Shown piece after piece: positions 52,146-60,888 of a DNA stretch of 64,000 bases (positions within the stretch are counted from its first letter, which is position 1; each line of letters starts with the position of its first letter). This DNA is from Dyadobacter fermentans. GTDB taxonomy: Bacteria; Bacteroidota; Bacteroidia; Cytophagales; Spirosomataceae. The stretch is from contig NZ_JAHXBN010000012.1 of assembly GCF_019924045.1 (NCBI RefSeq), positions 186,001 through 250,000 of the forward strand. Reading direction: 5' to 3'. The notes under the pieces were generated by a model. It did not search any database. It was not told the origin of the DNA and saw only the letters and a program-made list of their open reading frames with translations. The translations under genes were made by a program, and so were the position numbers.

Positions 52146-55100
52146 ATGAGAAAAACTCAACGAGTCAATGGGCCTGCACCCTGTTCGGTCCCGCTCATTT
52201 TCCTGAGGATCGGTTTCTTTCTGTTCCTGTTCTCCGGCCCGATATCCCGAAGTCACGCACAGCAGGCCGGGCCGGATTCAAGCCGAAAGACCAAGCCCGA
52301 TACGCTCACCAACCCGGTCCAGAAACCTGATCCAGCATCAACCCGACCGGCCTCCGATACCCTCCCCAAGCCTCGAAATACCACCGATTCTGCTTCCAAA
52401 TCCTCCTCCTCACCACTGGTGAAACCCTCGCAGAATTTCGACCCGCTGGCCAAGCCGGCTCCTCAGAAAGATTCATTGAATAAACCCGACAGCACCGCCA
52501 AGCCCGCCCGGACCGGCAATGCAAACGCGACCCAACCGGTACAGAGTGCCACACCGGATTCGGGCACGGCACAGAAATCGGCCGGAACCACGGATGCAGG
52601 TCCAGGCGCGCGAGACATCAAAGGGGTTGTGAAAGACGAAAAGGGTGCAGGAATGCCTGGGGTGGCGGTTTTGGTGAAAGGAACCCAGATTCAGGCCATT
52701 ACCGAGCCCGACGGTTCTTTCCAGATGAAAGTTCCTGCCCAGGGCGGCATATTGGTGTATAGCTTCGTCGGTTTTACGACCAAGGAAGTGCCCATCACCG
52801 GCCTTAGTACATACAATACGCAGCTCATTCCCGAAGCCAAGGCGTTGAAAGAAGTGGTAGTGGTGGGATACGGGGCGCAGAGCAAGCGCGACCTGGCGAG
52901 CTCCACCTCGAGGGTGGCTTCGCAGGAATATAAGTCGGCGGTGATCAACACGATAGACCAGGCGATTCAAGGCCGGGCTACGGGTGTTCAAGTCGTGGAG
53001 AGTTCGGGTGAACCGGGAGCTTCTGCGGTGGTGAGGATACGCGGTAACAACTCGCTGAGCGGGAATAATGAGCCGCTGTACGTGATCGATGGTTTCCCGA
53101 TGCCGCCTTACCGCGAGGCTGGAACCAATTTCTATGGATCCTACACGCAAAACGGCTTGTACGGTATCAACCCGAACGATATTGAAAGCATGGAAATCCT
53201 CAAAGATGCTTCTGCGACAGCCATTTACGGTTCTCGCGGAGCAAATGGGGTGATCCTGATCACGACAAAATCGGGCAGGCGCGGAGAGGGCCGTGTGGAA
53301 CTCGTCAACAAGACTTCGTTCGGCCGGGTTGCTAATCCGATCCGGATGATGAACTCGCGGCAGTATGCGGAAGTGATCAACGAAAGTTTCCGAGTTACCA
53401 ACCGCAATCCGCCGTTCGAAAACCTGGATAGCGCCATGACGAATACGGATTGGGTAGACGCTATTACGCAGCCGAGTTTCCGGCAGGATATTACGCTGAG
53501 CCTTTCGGGTGGCAGCCCCAAATCATCGTATTACATTTCGGGTAACTATCTCAAAGACAAAGGGACGATTATCAATTCGAATAACGACCGGGCAAGCTTA
53601 CGCGTTAATGTGAACAATGAAATCAACAACTGGTATACTGTCAAAGGGCAGCTTTCCTTCTCCCGACAGAAAACCAACCGCGCGGTAACTGCCTCGCGTG
53701 CGTGGCCGAGCTCGGGCGGGCTCATGGACGGCCTGCGCGCGGCGCCTACGCTGGAACTCGATTACCTGGGCAATAATAGTTTAGGTATTCCCAACTATCA
53801 GGGCTATTACTTCTCCAATCCTTACAATGAGCTGATGGCGAAAACCGATGTGACGCAAAGCGATTATTCCATCCTTAACATCGAGAACTACTTCAAAATC
53901 GCCAATGGGCTGCAGCTGGTAGTAAGCCTGGCAGGTAACCAGAACCTCACACGCCGCAAGGTATTCCTGCCGCCGTCGACGGCCGAGGGAAATCAGGTGA
54001 AGGGGAAGGGGAGTAACAATACGGCCAACACGTACAGCTACAACTTCAACTCCTATCTTCAATACGAGAAGACCTTCCGAAAGAACCATTATCTCAACAC
54101 AACTCTGGGTGTGGAATATAACGACCAGACTGTTGAATTCCTCAACACCAACTCGTCGGGCTTCGATGTGCCGTTTTTCGGCGTCGACAATATCGGCAGC
54201 GCTTCATCGCAGGTGATCGGATCATTCAAAGAGAAGCGCATTCTGCAATCGGGCTTCCTGCGCGCCAACTACTCTTTCAAGGGTAGGTATGTGCTGAATG
54301 CCTCGGTGCGTGCGGATGGCGCCTCTGCATTTGCGGCCAACAAGAAGTACGGGATTTTCCCGGCGGTGGCGCTCGCATGGAACCTCGATCAGGAGGAATT
54401 TATGAAGGGGATGACCTTCATTTCGAATACCAAGTTCCGCGCTTCCTACGGCGAAACGGGTAGCCAGGCCATTGCACCTTACTCGTCGCTCTCGCTATAC
54501 AGCTCGGGCTTCTACGAAATGGGGCCGGGCGGTGATGGCGCCGTGATCAATACGGGAATCTTCCCGAATACAATTGCCAATCCGAACCTTTCGTGGGAAC
54601 GGACGAGGCAGTTCAACGTCGGGGTGGATTTCAATGCAGCCAAGGACCGGATCGTGCTCAGTTTCGATTACTACAACAAAGTCACTTCCGATCTCCTGCA
54701 ACCGCGCAAGGTACCTACGCAAGCGGGTGTGGGAACCATCATCGACAACTACGGAACCATGCGGAACCGTGGTGTGGAGCTGAGTATTCAAGGGAATATC
54801 ATTCAGAAAAAGAATGTGACCTATTCGACGCGCGTCAACATTTCCCGAAACGTGAATACGCTGGTGAACCTCGGCGACCGTACTCAGCCCGATTATGTGA
54901 GCATTAACGGTAACCTGCTGGGAGGGGTTTCGGGTATTCTGATTCCCGGTCAGGAAGTAGGGCAATTCTTTGGATACCGGGTGGACGGCCTGAGCCAGAA
55001 GGACGATTTCGACGCTAACGGCAACCCGAAATTCGCGACTTTCGAAGGCCCTGCGCCTGCCGGATCAAAAGGGAACCCGCTTTATGGTGCCTGGAAATAC

Positions 55101-55670
55101 TCGGATATCAATGGCGATGGCATTATTACGGCCGACGACCGCGTGGTGCTCGGCAAATCCACACCGGATTTCACGTTCGGATGGAGCCACGACTTCACCT
55201 GGAAAAACTTCGCGGTGAATGCATTGTTCACCGGTTCTGTCGGAAACGACGTGCTCAACCTCACGCGGTTCTACATCAGCAATGGCGTGGTAGATTACGG
55301 CGGGGTGGGGTTCAATCAGTCGGAAGAGTGGTTCCAGCATCGCTATACGGAAGCCAAGCCGCATAACAACCCGAAATATCCGGGTGTGCAGCGCGGGATC
55401 GCCTCAGGAGATATTAATTCGGTGATGCTGGAAGACGGCAGTTTTGCCCGCCTGAAAATGCTCACTGTTTCTTATACGTTCCCGAGACTTGGCCCGATCC
55501 AGAACCCGCGCCTCTTTGTGACGGGTACCAATCTCTGGACCTTGACCAACTACTCCGGTTTCGATCCCGAAGTGAGCTCCTATGCACAGTCGCTGCTGCA
55601 ACAGGGCATCGATTATGGTGCATACCCCGCGCAGCGGTCGTATACCATCGGGTTCTCCTGCAATTTCTAG
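52146..55670 (+). CDS. SusC/RagA-type TonB-linked transporter with Pro/Ser/Lys-rich insert
   Basis: The 1174-residue protein has a signal peptide (FLRIGFFLFLFSGPISRSHAQ). About 115 residues then follow that are very rich in Pro, Ser, Thr, Lys and Asp (repeats like KPDTLTNPVQKPDPAS and KPAPQKDSLNKPDS) and probably disordered. The carboxypeptidase-like domain begins near residue 155 (DIKGVVKDEKGAGMPGVAVLVKG). The TonB-box signature LKEVVVVGYGAQSKR, the plug (IRGNNSLSGNNEPLYVIDGFP, ILKDASATAIYGSRGANGVI) and a barrel ending in GFSCNF complete it. The partner SusD follows directly. The unusual insert might span the periplasm or bind peptidoglycan. Confidence 0.94.
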   Translation: MRKTQRVNGPAPCSVPLIFLRIGFFLFLFSGPISRSHAQQAGPDSSRKTKPDTLTNPVQKPDPASTRPASDTLPKPRNTTDSASKSSSSPLVKPSQNFDPLAKPAPQKDSLNKPDSTAKPARTGNANATQPVQSATPDSGTAQKSAGTTDAGPGARDIKGVVKDEKGAGMPGVAVLVKGTQIQAITEPDGSFQMKVPAQGGILVYSFVGFTTKEVPITGLSTYNTQLIPEAKALKEVVVVGYGAQSKRDLASSTSRVASQEYKSAVINTIDQAIQGRATGVQVVESSGEPGASAVVRIRGNNSLSGNNEPLYVIDGFPMPPYREAGTNFYGSYTQNGLYGINPNDIESMEILKDASATAIYGSRGANGVILITTKSGRRGEGRVELVNKTSFGRVANPIRMMNSRQYAEVINESFRVTNRNPPFENLDSAMTNTDWVDAITQPSFRQDITLSLSGGSPKSSYYISGNYLKDKGTIINSNNDRASLRVNVNNEINNWYTVKGQLSFSRQKTNRAVTASRAWPSSGGLMDGLRAAPTLELDYLGNNSLGIPNYQGYYFSNPYNELMAKTDVTQSDYSILNIENYFKIANGLQLVVSLAGNQNLTRRKVFLPPSTAEGNQVKGKGSNNTANTYSYNFNSYLQYEKTFRKNHYLNTTLGVEYNDQTVEFLNTNSSGFDVPFFGVDNIGSASSQVIGSFKEKRILQSGFLRANYSFKGRYVLNASVRADGASAFAANKKYGIFPAVALAWNLDQEEFMKGMTFISNTKFRASYGETGSQAIAPYSSLSLYSSGFYEMGPGGDGAVINTGIFPNTIANPNLSWERTRQFNVGVDFNAAKDRIVLSFDYYNKVTSDLLQPRKVPTQAGVGTIIDNYGTMRNRGVELSIQGNIIQKKNVTYSTRVNISRNVNTLVNLGDRTQPDYVSINGNLLGGVSGILIPGQEVGQFFGYRVDGLSQKDDFDANGNPKFATFEGPAPAGSKGNPLYGAWKYSDINGDGIITADDRVVLGKSTPDFTFGWSHDFTWKNFAVNALFTGSVGNDVLNLTRFYISNGVVDYGGVGFNQSEEWFQHRYTEAKPHNNPKYPGVQRGIASGDINSVMLEDGSFARLKMLTVSYTFPRLGPIQNPRLFVTGTNLWTLTNYSGFDPEVSSYAQSLLQQGIDYGAYPAQRSYTIGFSCNF

Positions 55671-55693
55671 TGTTGACCAATGTATCTGAAAAC

Positions 55694-57283
55694 ATGAAAA
55701 TACATATCAAGATATCCGTAATGCTGCTGGCTTTGCTGGGCATTGCGTCCTGTAAGGATAACCTCGACGAGTCGCCCTATTCCTCGCTGGGCAAGGATGT
55801 GGCATTCAAGGACGAGGACGGCCTGAACCAGGCAACGATCGGCGTGTACCAGGCGTGGACTACGACCGACCATTCCGATATTTACAACCGTTTCGTGTTA
55901 ACTGAGTCCGGCCACCGGTATGCGACTGCGGGCATTCTCGGTTCCGGCGCCGACCCTTACTACCGTTTCGCGCATACCCCGGTGTCGGGCGCATTCGAGT
56001 CGGTCTGGGCCCGGTTTTATAAGATTATTTACCGTGCTAACACGGTGATCGACAATGCGAAACTGGCGGTTCCCGGTGAGGAAGAAGAAGCAGATCCTTA
56101 CATTGCCGAGGCGCGTGTGCTTCGGGCGTATGCTTATTTCAACCTCGTGAGGCTGTTTGGCGGCGTGCCGCTGATATTAAAGGAAATAGGGTCCTTTGAA
56201 GAAAAAGACCTCATTTTTGCACCCCGCGCGACCGATGCCGAAGTGTATGAGGCCATCCTGGCTGATCTGGCATTTGCCGAAACCATCCTTCCGGACTCGC
56301 GCGGCGGGGCGGAGCTGGGGCGCGTGTCTGCCGGTACAGTGAAAGCATTAATGGGTAAAGTGTACCTGACAATGGCCGGCAAGCCTTTGAACAGGACGGA
56401 AAACTATCAGAAGGCGATCGAAAAACTGAGCGAGCTTGTGGGAGCCGTGAATGAGGAAAAGTATGATATGGAGCTGCTTCCGAACTTTGCCGATGTATTT
56501 GCGCTAGCCAATGAGCGTAACCGTGAAATCGTGCTGTCGTTCGGTTATTTTGTGAACCCTTCTAACCAGAACGGGAACATACTCCCATTCCACCTGTTCC
56601 CGTCGGGCCTGGTGAATGGCGATGAGCAGACCAACTACGGTTTGACTTATGATTATTACAAACTGTTTGATAAAAGTGACACGCGCCGTGATTACACGCT
56701 GGTTTCGCGCTATGCATTCACAGGCGGCGCCCGCGCAGGAGCCGAGCCTGGCGACAGTATTATTTACGACCCTGCAACCTCGCATTACCTGAATCAGCGG
56801 ACCAAGGAGCCGTTTTCGCATGACGATTTCAAATATGGTATTGCCTTCGGAAAGCTTGCCCGGGAAGCCCGCCCGGCCGGAGCACCCGTGCAGGGGTATA
56901 GCGCGGACCTGATTGAAATGCGGTTTTCGGACGTGTTGCTGATGCTCGCCGAAGCATTGGTGGAAACCGGCAAGCCCGCGGACGCGCTTCCGCTGCTCAA
57001 CCGCGTCCGCGCACGTGCGAAGGCGGCACCTTCCAAGGCAGCTGGTGCAGCCGCATTACGTACGGCTATTCGCACCGAACGCAGGCTGGAGTTGAGCGGC
57101 GAGTTTAATACCGTGTTCGATATTCGCCGCTGGGGGACGTTGCAGGAAGAAATCGCTGCGATGAGCGACGACCAGATCATCGACAACGTGCTGGTGCCCT
57201 ATTCGCCGCGCCTTGAACTTTATCCAATACCGCAGTCGCAGATCGACGCCAACCCGAATCTGCGTCAGAATGACGGCTGGTAG
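55694..57283 (+). CDS. SusD/RagB family nutrient-binding lipoprotein
   Basis: The 529-residue protein has lipobox IASC20 followed by KDNLDESPYSS. The helical scaffold includes FYKIIYRANTVIDNAK, IAEARVLRAYAYFNLVRLFGGVPLIL, AGTVKALMGKVYLTMAGKP and the C-terminal RFSDVLLMLAEALVETG, LLNRVRARAKA and IRTERRLELSGEFNTVFDIRRWG. A GTG overlaps the SusC stop, but ATG 55694 gives a normal leader. It would deliver substrate to the SusC channel. The 5'-nucleotidase pair that follows could release nucleosides or phosphate. Confidence 0.94.
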   Translation: MKIHIKISVMLLALLGIASCKDNLDESPYSSLGKDVAFKDEDGLNQATIGVYQAWTTTDHSDIYNRFVLTESGHRYATAGILGSGADPYYRFAHTPVSGAFESVWARFYKIIYRANTVIDNAKLAVPGEEEEADPYIAEARVLRAYAYFNLVRLFGGVPLILKEIGSFEEKDLIFAPRATDAEVYEAILADLAFAETILPDSRGGAELGRVSAGTVKALMGKVYLTMAGKPLNRTENYQKAIEKLSELVGAVNEEKYDMELLPNFADVFALANERNREIVLSFGYFVNPSNQNGNILPFHLFPSGLVNGDEQTNYGLTYDYYKLFDKSDTRRDYTLVSRYAFTGGARAGAEPGDSIIYDPATSHYLNQRTKEPFSHDDFKYGIAFGKLAREARPAGAPVQGYSADLIEMRFSDVLLMLAEALVETGKPADALPLLNRVRARAKAAPSKAAGAAALRTAIRTERRLELSGEFNTVFDIRRWGTLQEEIAAMSDDQIIDNVLVPYSPRLELYPIPQSQIDANPNLRQNDGW

Positions 57284-57331
57284 CGGGAAATCCGGAGTTT
57301 CAGATGTAATTTCAGGTTTTTAAATTACGGT

Positions 57332-58084
57332 ATGAAAACTCCTTTAAGATCGGGTGCGGTATTGTTCGCAGGCCTCTGCCTGATGGCTTCCTGCCAGAAG
57401 CATCTCACCGTTTCCAAAAGCGAATACAGACAGTACGGCATCGACCAGCAGGTCGGTGCCGATTCTGCTATTATCCGGTACTATCAGCCATTTAAGGATA
57501 AAATGCAGGCCGAGATGAACCGGGTCGTGGGGCAGACCGAAGTGGCGCTCACGAAGCCCTCAAACCCCGAGACGCTCATGGGCAATTTCTTTGCCGATGC
57601 CATGCTCAAAGAAGGTTTGAAGAAAGACCCTACCATCCAATTCACGCTCGCAACGAAAGGCGGTCTGCGTACCACATTTCCGAAAGGCAATATCACGGTT
57701 TCCCATGTTTTCGAGCTGATGCCATTCGAAAATGAGATGGTGGTACTGAAACTGTCGGGGCCCAATGTGCAGCAGGTGATTGATTTTATTGCCAAAAAGG
57801 ATGGAGAACCCGTGGCTGGTATCCGCATGAAAATCAGAGATAACAAAGCCTACGACGTGACCATCGGCGGCGAGCCGTTCGACATTAATAAAACCTACAA
57901 CCTGCTCACCTACGACTACCTCGCCGACGGTGGCGACGAGCTTGAATGCCTTCGTAATCCGCTCGAACGCCGGGAGATCAACCAAAAAGTAAGGGAAGCA
58001 TTGTTTGAAAATATCAGTGACCTGACGCGTCAGGGCAAGAAAATAACCGCTCAACTCGATGGAAGAATTGTTTCAGATCAATAG
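57332..58084 (+). CDS. 5'-nucleotidase C-terminal-domain lipoprotein
   Basis: The 250-residue lipoprotein (lipobox MASC21) corresponds to the substrate-binding half of UshA-like 5'-nucleotidases: ETLMGNFFADAML, FTLATKGGLRTTFPKGNITVSHVFELMPFENEMVVLKLSG, and TYNLLTYDYLADGGDELEC. It lacks the metal site. The last 26 bases overlap the next gene, which encodes the catalytic half, so translation is coupled. The two would associate in the periplasm to remove phosphate from nucleotides. Confidence 0.9.
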   Translation: MKTPLRSGAVLFAGLCLMASCQKHLTVSKSEYRQYGIDQQVGADSAIIRYYQPFKDKMQAEMNRVVGQTEVALTKPSNPETLMGNFFADAMLKEGLKKDPTIQFTLATKGGLRTTFPKGNITVSHVFELMPFENEMVVLKLSGPNVQQVIDFIAKKDGEPVAGIRMKIRDNKAYDVTIGGEPFDINKTYNLLTYDYLADGGDELECLRNPLERREINQKVREALFENISDLTRQGKKITAQLDGRIVSDQ

Positions 58085-59000
58085 GAGGGATTTCCTCAAA
58101 AAGGGCGGACTGGCTGCCGCTGCATGGGGTTTGGGTTCCGTGCCGACCTTCGCCAGACGCGATTCGGTCGTGCGGCTTACCATTCTCCACACCAACGACG
58201 TGCACAGCCGCATCGATCCGTTCCCAATGGATGGCTCACGTAACCAGGGACTTGGAGGCGTGGCACGCCGTGCCGCATTGGTGAAGCAAATCCGTGCGGA
58301 GCAGCCTAACGTACTCCTGCTGGACGCGGGCGATGTGTTTCAGGGGACACCGTACTTCAACTTATATGGCGGCGAGCTCGAATTGACGATCATGAGCCAG
58401 ATGGGCTACGACGCGGCAACCATGGGTAACCATGATTTTGACAACAGCATTGCCGGTTTTGCGAAGCAGCTTCCACATGCAAACTTCCCGTTCCTGGTCA
58501 GTAACTATGATTTCAACAACACCGAACTGAAAGGCAAAACTCAGCCGTACAAGATATTTAAAAAGCAGGGACTGAAAATCGGCGTTTTCGGGGTTTGTAT
58601 CGAGCTGGAAGGGTTGGTAAACAAAAAGAATTACCTCGAAACCGTTTACCTGGACCCGATCGCGAAAGCGAACGAAATGGCTTCATTGCTTAAAAACGAA
58701 CAGCATTGTGATTTCGTGATCTGTCTTTCGCATTTGGGGTACAAATACAAGGAAAATAAAGTATCAGACCAGATCCTGGCCAAATCCACGCGCAACATCG
58801 ACCTCATTATCGGCGGCCATACGCATTCGTTTATGAAGGAACCTGAAAATATTCTGAACCTGGATGGCAAGGTAACGACCATCAACCAGGTCGGTTTTGC
58901 AGGCATTAACCTTGGGCGGCTGGATTACTTCTTTGATCGGGAGAAGGGAGGGCAGAAGATGGTATCGGTAGTGTTGCCGGTGAGAGGGATGTTGGGTTAA
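58059..59000 (+). CDS. Metallophosphoesterase, catalytic half of a split 5'-nucleotidase
   Basis: The 313-residue protein has an RR leader (INRRDFLKKGGLAAAAWGLG). The dinuclear metal site is complete: ILHTNDVHSR, LLDAGDVFQGTP, TMGNHDFDN, ICLSHLG and IIGGHTHSF. It lacks the substrate-specificity domain, which is encoded by the overlapping gene just upstream. Splitting is known in Bacteroidota, and here the order is reversed compared with the single-chain enzyme. It would act on nucleotides brought near the second SusC/SusD system. Confidence 0.92.
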   Translation: MEELFQINRRDFLKKGGLAAAAWGLGSVPTFARRDSVVRLTILHTNDVHSRIDPFPMDGSRNQGLGGVARRAALVKQIRAEQPNVLLLDAGDVFQGTPYFNLYGGELELTIMSQMGYDAATMGNHDFDNSIAGFAKQLPHANFPFLVSNYDFNNTELKGKTQPYKIFKKQGLKIGVFGVCIELEGLVNKKNYLETVYLDPIAKANEMASLLKNEQHCDFVICLSHLGYKYKENKVSDQILAKSTRNIDLIIGGHTHSFMKEPENILNLDGKVTTINQVGFAGINLGRLDYFFDREKGGQKMVSVVLPVRGMLG

Positions 59001-59040
59001 CAATGAGTGAATATGTGAATGAGAACGATCTTGAATAGGG

Positions 59041-59230
59041 ATAAAATGCCGTCAGGCATATAACCTTGGTAGCAAACCGCAACCAGCATGCATATGGCGA
59101 ATGCCCTTGGGCATGCAACAACAATGCATCGTTACCACATCGACGTATTTTTTGTTGTTACATCCCTGACGGGATTTTCGATGAATGTGACTGCGTTGTG
59201 GCTACCGATATTTCATCGCTACGCGATTTG
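59041..59230. repeat. Mosaic intergenic element made of four short palindromes
   Basis: Four hairpins follow in order: TGCC-gtca-GGCA (59047-59058), ATGCCC-tt-GGGCAT (59101-59114), ATCCC-tgac-GGGAT (59162-59175) and ATCGC-tac-GCGAT (59215-59227). The spacers share themes such as ACCTTGGTAGCAAA and GGCTACCGATATTTC, roughly complementary to each other. It looks like a copy of the multi-hairpin intergenic repeats seen in many Cytophagales genomes, recalled and not checked. It lies between convergent genes. Confidence 0.65.
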
Positions 59231-59254
59231 CATTTCGCCATTCAATGGGGCCAT

Positions 59255-60868
59255 TTACTCAATATGCAAAAACTGCTGCCGTACCTTCTCCTCTTCCAGG
59301 TCGATCTGGGCGAGATGCTGGCGGATGATTTCTTCTTCGTAGGTTTCTTTTTTATTGAATTCGTGCAGAATTTGCCTCTTATGGGCAAGTAGCTCCTTGT
59401 TAATGTCTTGATAGCGTGTTATATACGCATGGCTGGCTTTTGCTTCTTCAAATTCTTTCACGTGATCGAGAAAGCCCAGGTCACTTTCGAGCTTGAACTT
59501 CAATCCGCGTAGAAGTTCGTGGCTGTCGATTTCATCCGCATATTTCTCATTGATCAAATCCAGCGAGGCTTTTGCGAGTTTCCGGCGGATGATTACATCC
59601 TGTTCTTGTGCGGGGATTTCGTAGTCACGGTCCTCAGCCTGCATCCACCGGGCTACGGCTGGTAGGGTAAGCCCCTGGAAAACCAGTGTTACCAAAATCA
59701 CGACAAAAGTGATGAAGAGAATCATATTCCGTTGGGGAAACGGCTGACCGTTGTCGAGCAGCAGTGGAATTGACAATGCCGAAGCGAGCGAAACCACCCC
59801 CCGCATACCCGCCCAGCCGAAAATAATAGGCATCCTGTATCCCGGACTGCTGTCGGCGGTTTTGATGAACCGACTGATAAACACGGTGAAAATGGACGCG
59901 CCTACCGTGCTCGCAATTCGGGTGATGATCACTACTGCTGAAATGATCAGCCCATATTTGATAGCCTGGCCTAGTGATGCATCTCCAAAGCCCTGGATAA
60001 TGACCGGAAGTTCGAGCCCGATGAGCATGAAGACGATGCCGTTCAGTACAAAACCGACGGTCGACCATACGTTAATACCCTGAATACGGCTCAGATGGCT
60101 CAGAATGCTGTGCTGGTTGCGGGAAAGGAAGAGCCCGCCGGTGACGACGGCAATCACGCCCGAAAAATGAAATTCCTCTGCCGCGATATACATGGCATAA
60201 GGTGCTACGAATGTCAGGATGGTGTCGATGCTGGGCGTGGTAGGAAGCCAGCGTAGGATCGCGTAAAAGATGAGGGCAATGCCCAGGCCTATCGCAAAGC
60301 CCATGCCGATGACGAGGAAAAAGCTGCCTATCGCTTCGGTAAGGACAAAACTGCCCGAAGCGACCGCGACCAATGCGAACCGGAAGACGATCAGCGACGA
60401 TGCGTCGTTCAGCAAACTTTCGCCTTCGGCAATGGTAATGAGGCGCTTGGGTACTTTTACATTTTGCAGAATGGAAGTGGTCGCCACCGCATCGGGCGGC
60501 GAAATGATGCCGCCCAGCAGGAAGCCCAGCGCGAGCGTGAACCCGGGTATGACCGCCTGCGATACGTATGCGATCACGCACGAGGTGAATATCACGATGA
60601 TGAATGCAAATGAGCCGATCACGCGACGCCATTTCCAGAAATCTTTCCACGAGGTTTGCCAGGCCGCCTCATAGAGCAGCGGCGGAAGGAAAATCAGGAA
60701 TATCAGTTGGGGATCGATCTCTACGGGCGGCAGGCCGGGAATGAGGCTCAATACAAGCCCGCCGAGAACGAGTACAATCGGGTATGCGATTTTGATCCTT
60801 TGCGCCAGCATGACCAGGAACATGATCACAACCACCAGCGAAAGGTAGAGAATAATGGATTCGTGCAT
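59255..60868 (-). CDS. Sodium/proton antiporter, CPA1 family
   Basis: The 537-residue membrane protein has about 12 hydrophobic helices and the NhaP/CPA1 landmarks LIFLIFLPPLLYEAAW, GGIISPPDAVATTSI (ion-binding Asp region), AEGESLLNDASSLIVFRFAL and GWAGMRGVVSLASALSIP. A hydrophilic C-terminal tail of about 130 residues is probably cytoplasmic and regulatory. It exchanges Na+ or K+ for protons. It begins 20 bp after the P450 gene on the same strand, so the two are probably cotranscribed. Confidence 0.92.
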   Translation of the reverse strand: MHESIILYLSLVVVIMFLVMLAQRIKIAYPIVLVLGGLVLSLIPGLPPVEIDPQLIFLIFLPPLLYEAAWQTSWKDFWKWRRVIGSFAFIIVIFTSCVIAYVSQAVIPGFTLALGFLLGGIISPPDAVATTSILQNVKVPKRLITIAEGESLLNDASSLIVFRFALVAVASGSFVLTEAIGSFFLVIGMGFAIGLGIALIFYAILRWLPTTPSIDTILTFVAPYAMYIAAEEFHFSGVIAVVTGGLFLSRNQHSILSHLSRIQGINVWSTVGFVLNGIVFMLIGLELPVIIQGFGDASLGQAIKYGLIISAVVIITRIASTVGASIFTVFISRFIKTADSSPGYRMPIIFGWAGMRGVVSLASALSIPLLLDNGQPFPQRNMILFITFVVILVTLVFQGLTLPAVARWMQAEDRDYEIPAQEQDVIIRRKLAKASLDLINEKYADEIDSHELLRGLKFKLESDLGFLDHVKEFEEAKASHAYITRYQDINKELLAHKRQILHEFNKKETYEEEIIRQHLAQIDLEEEKVRQQFLHIE

Positions 60869-60888
60869 AAAGTTCGTTCAGTGTCGGC

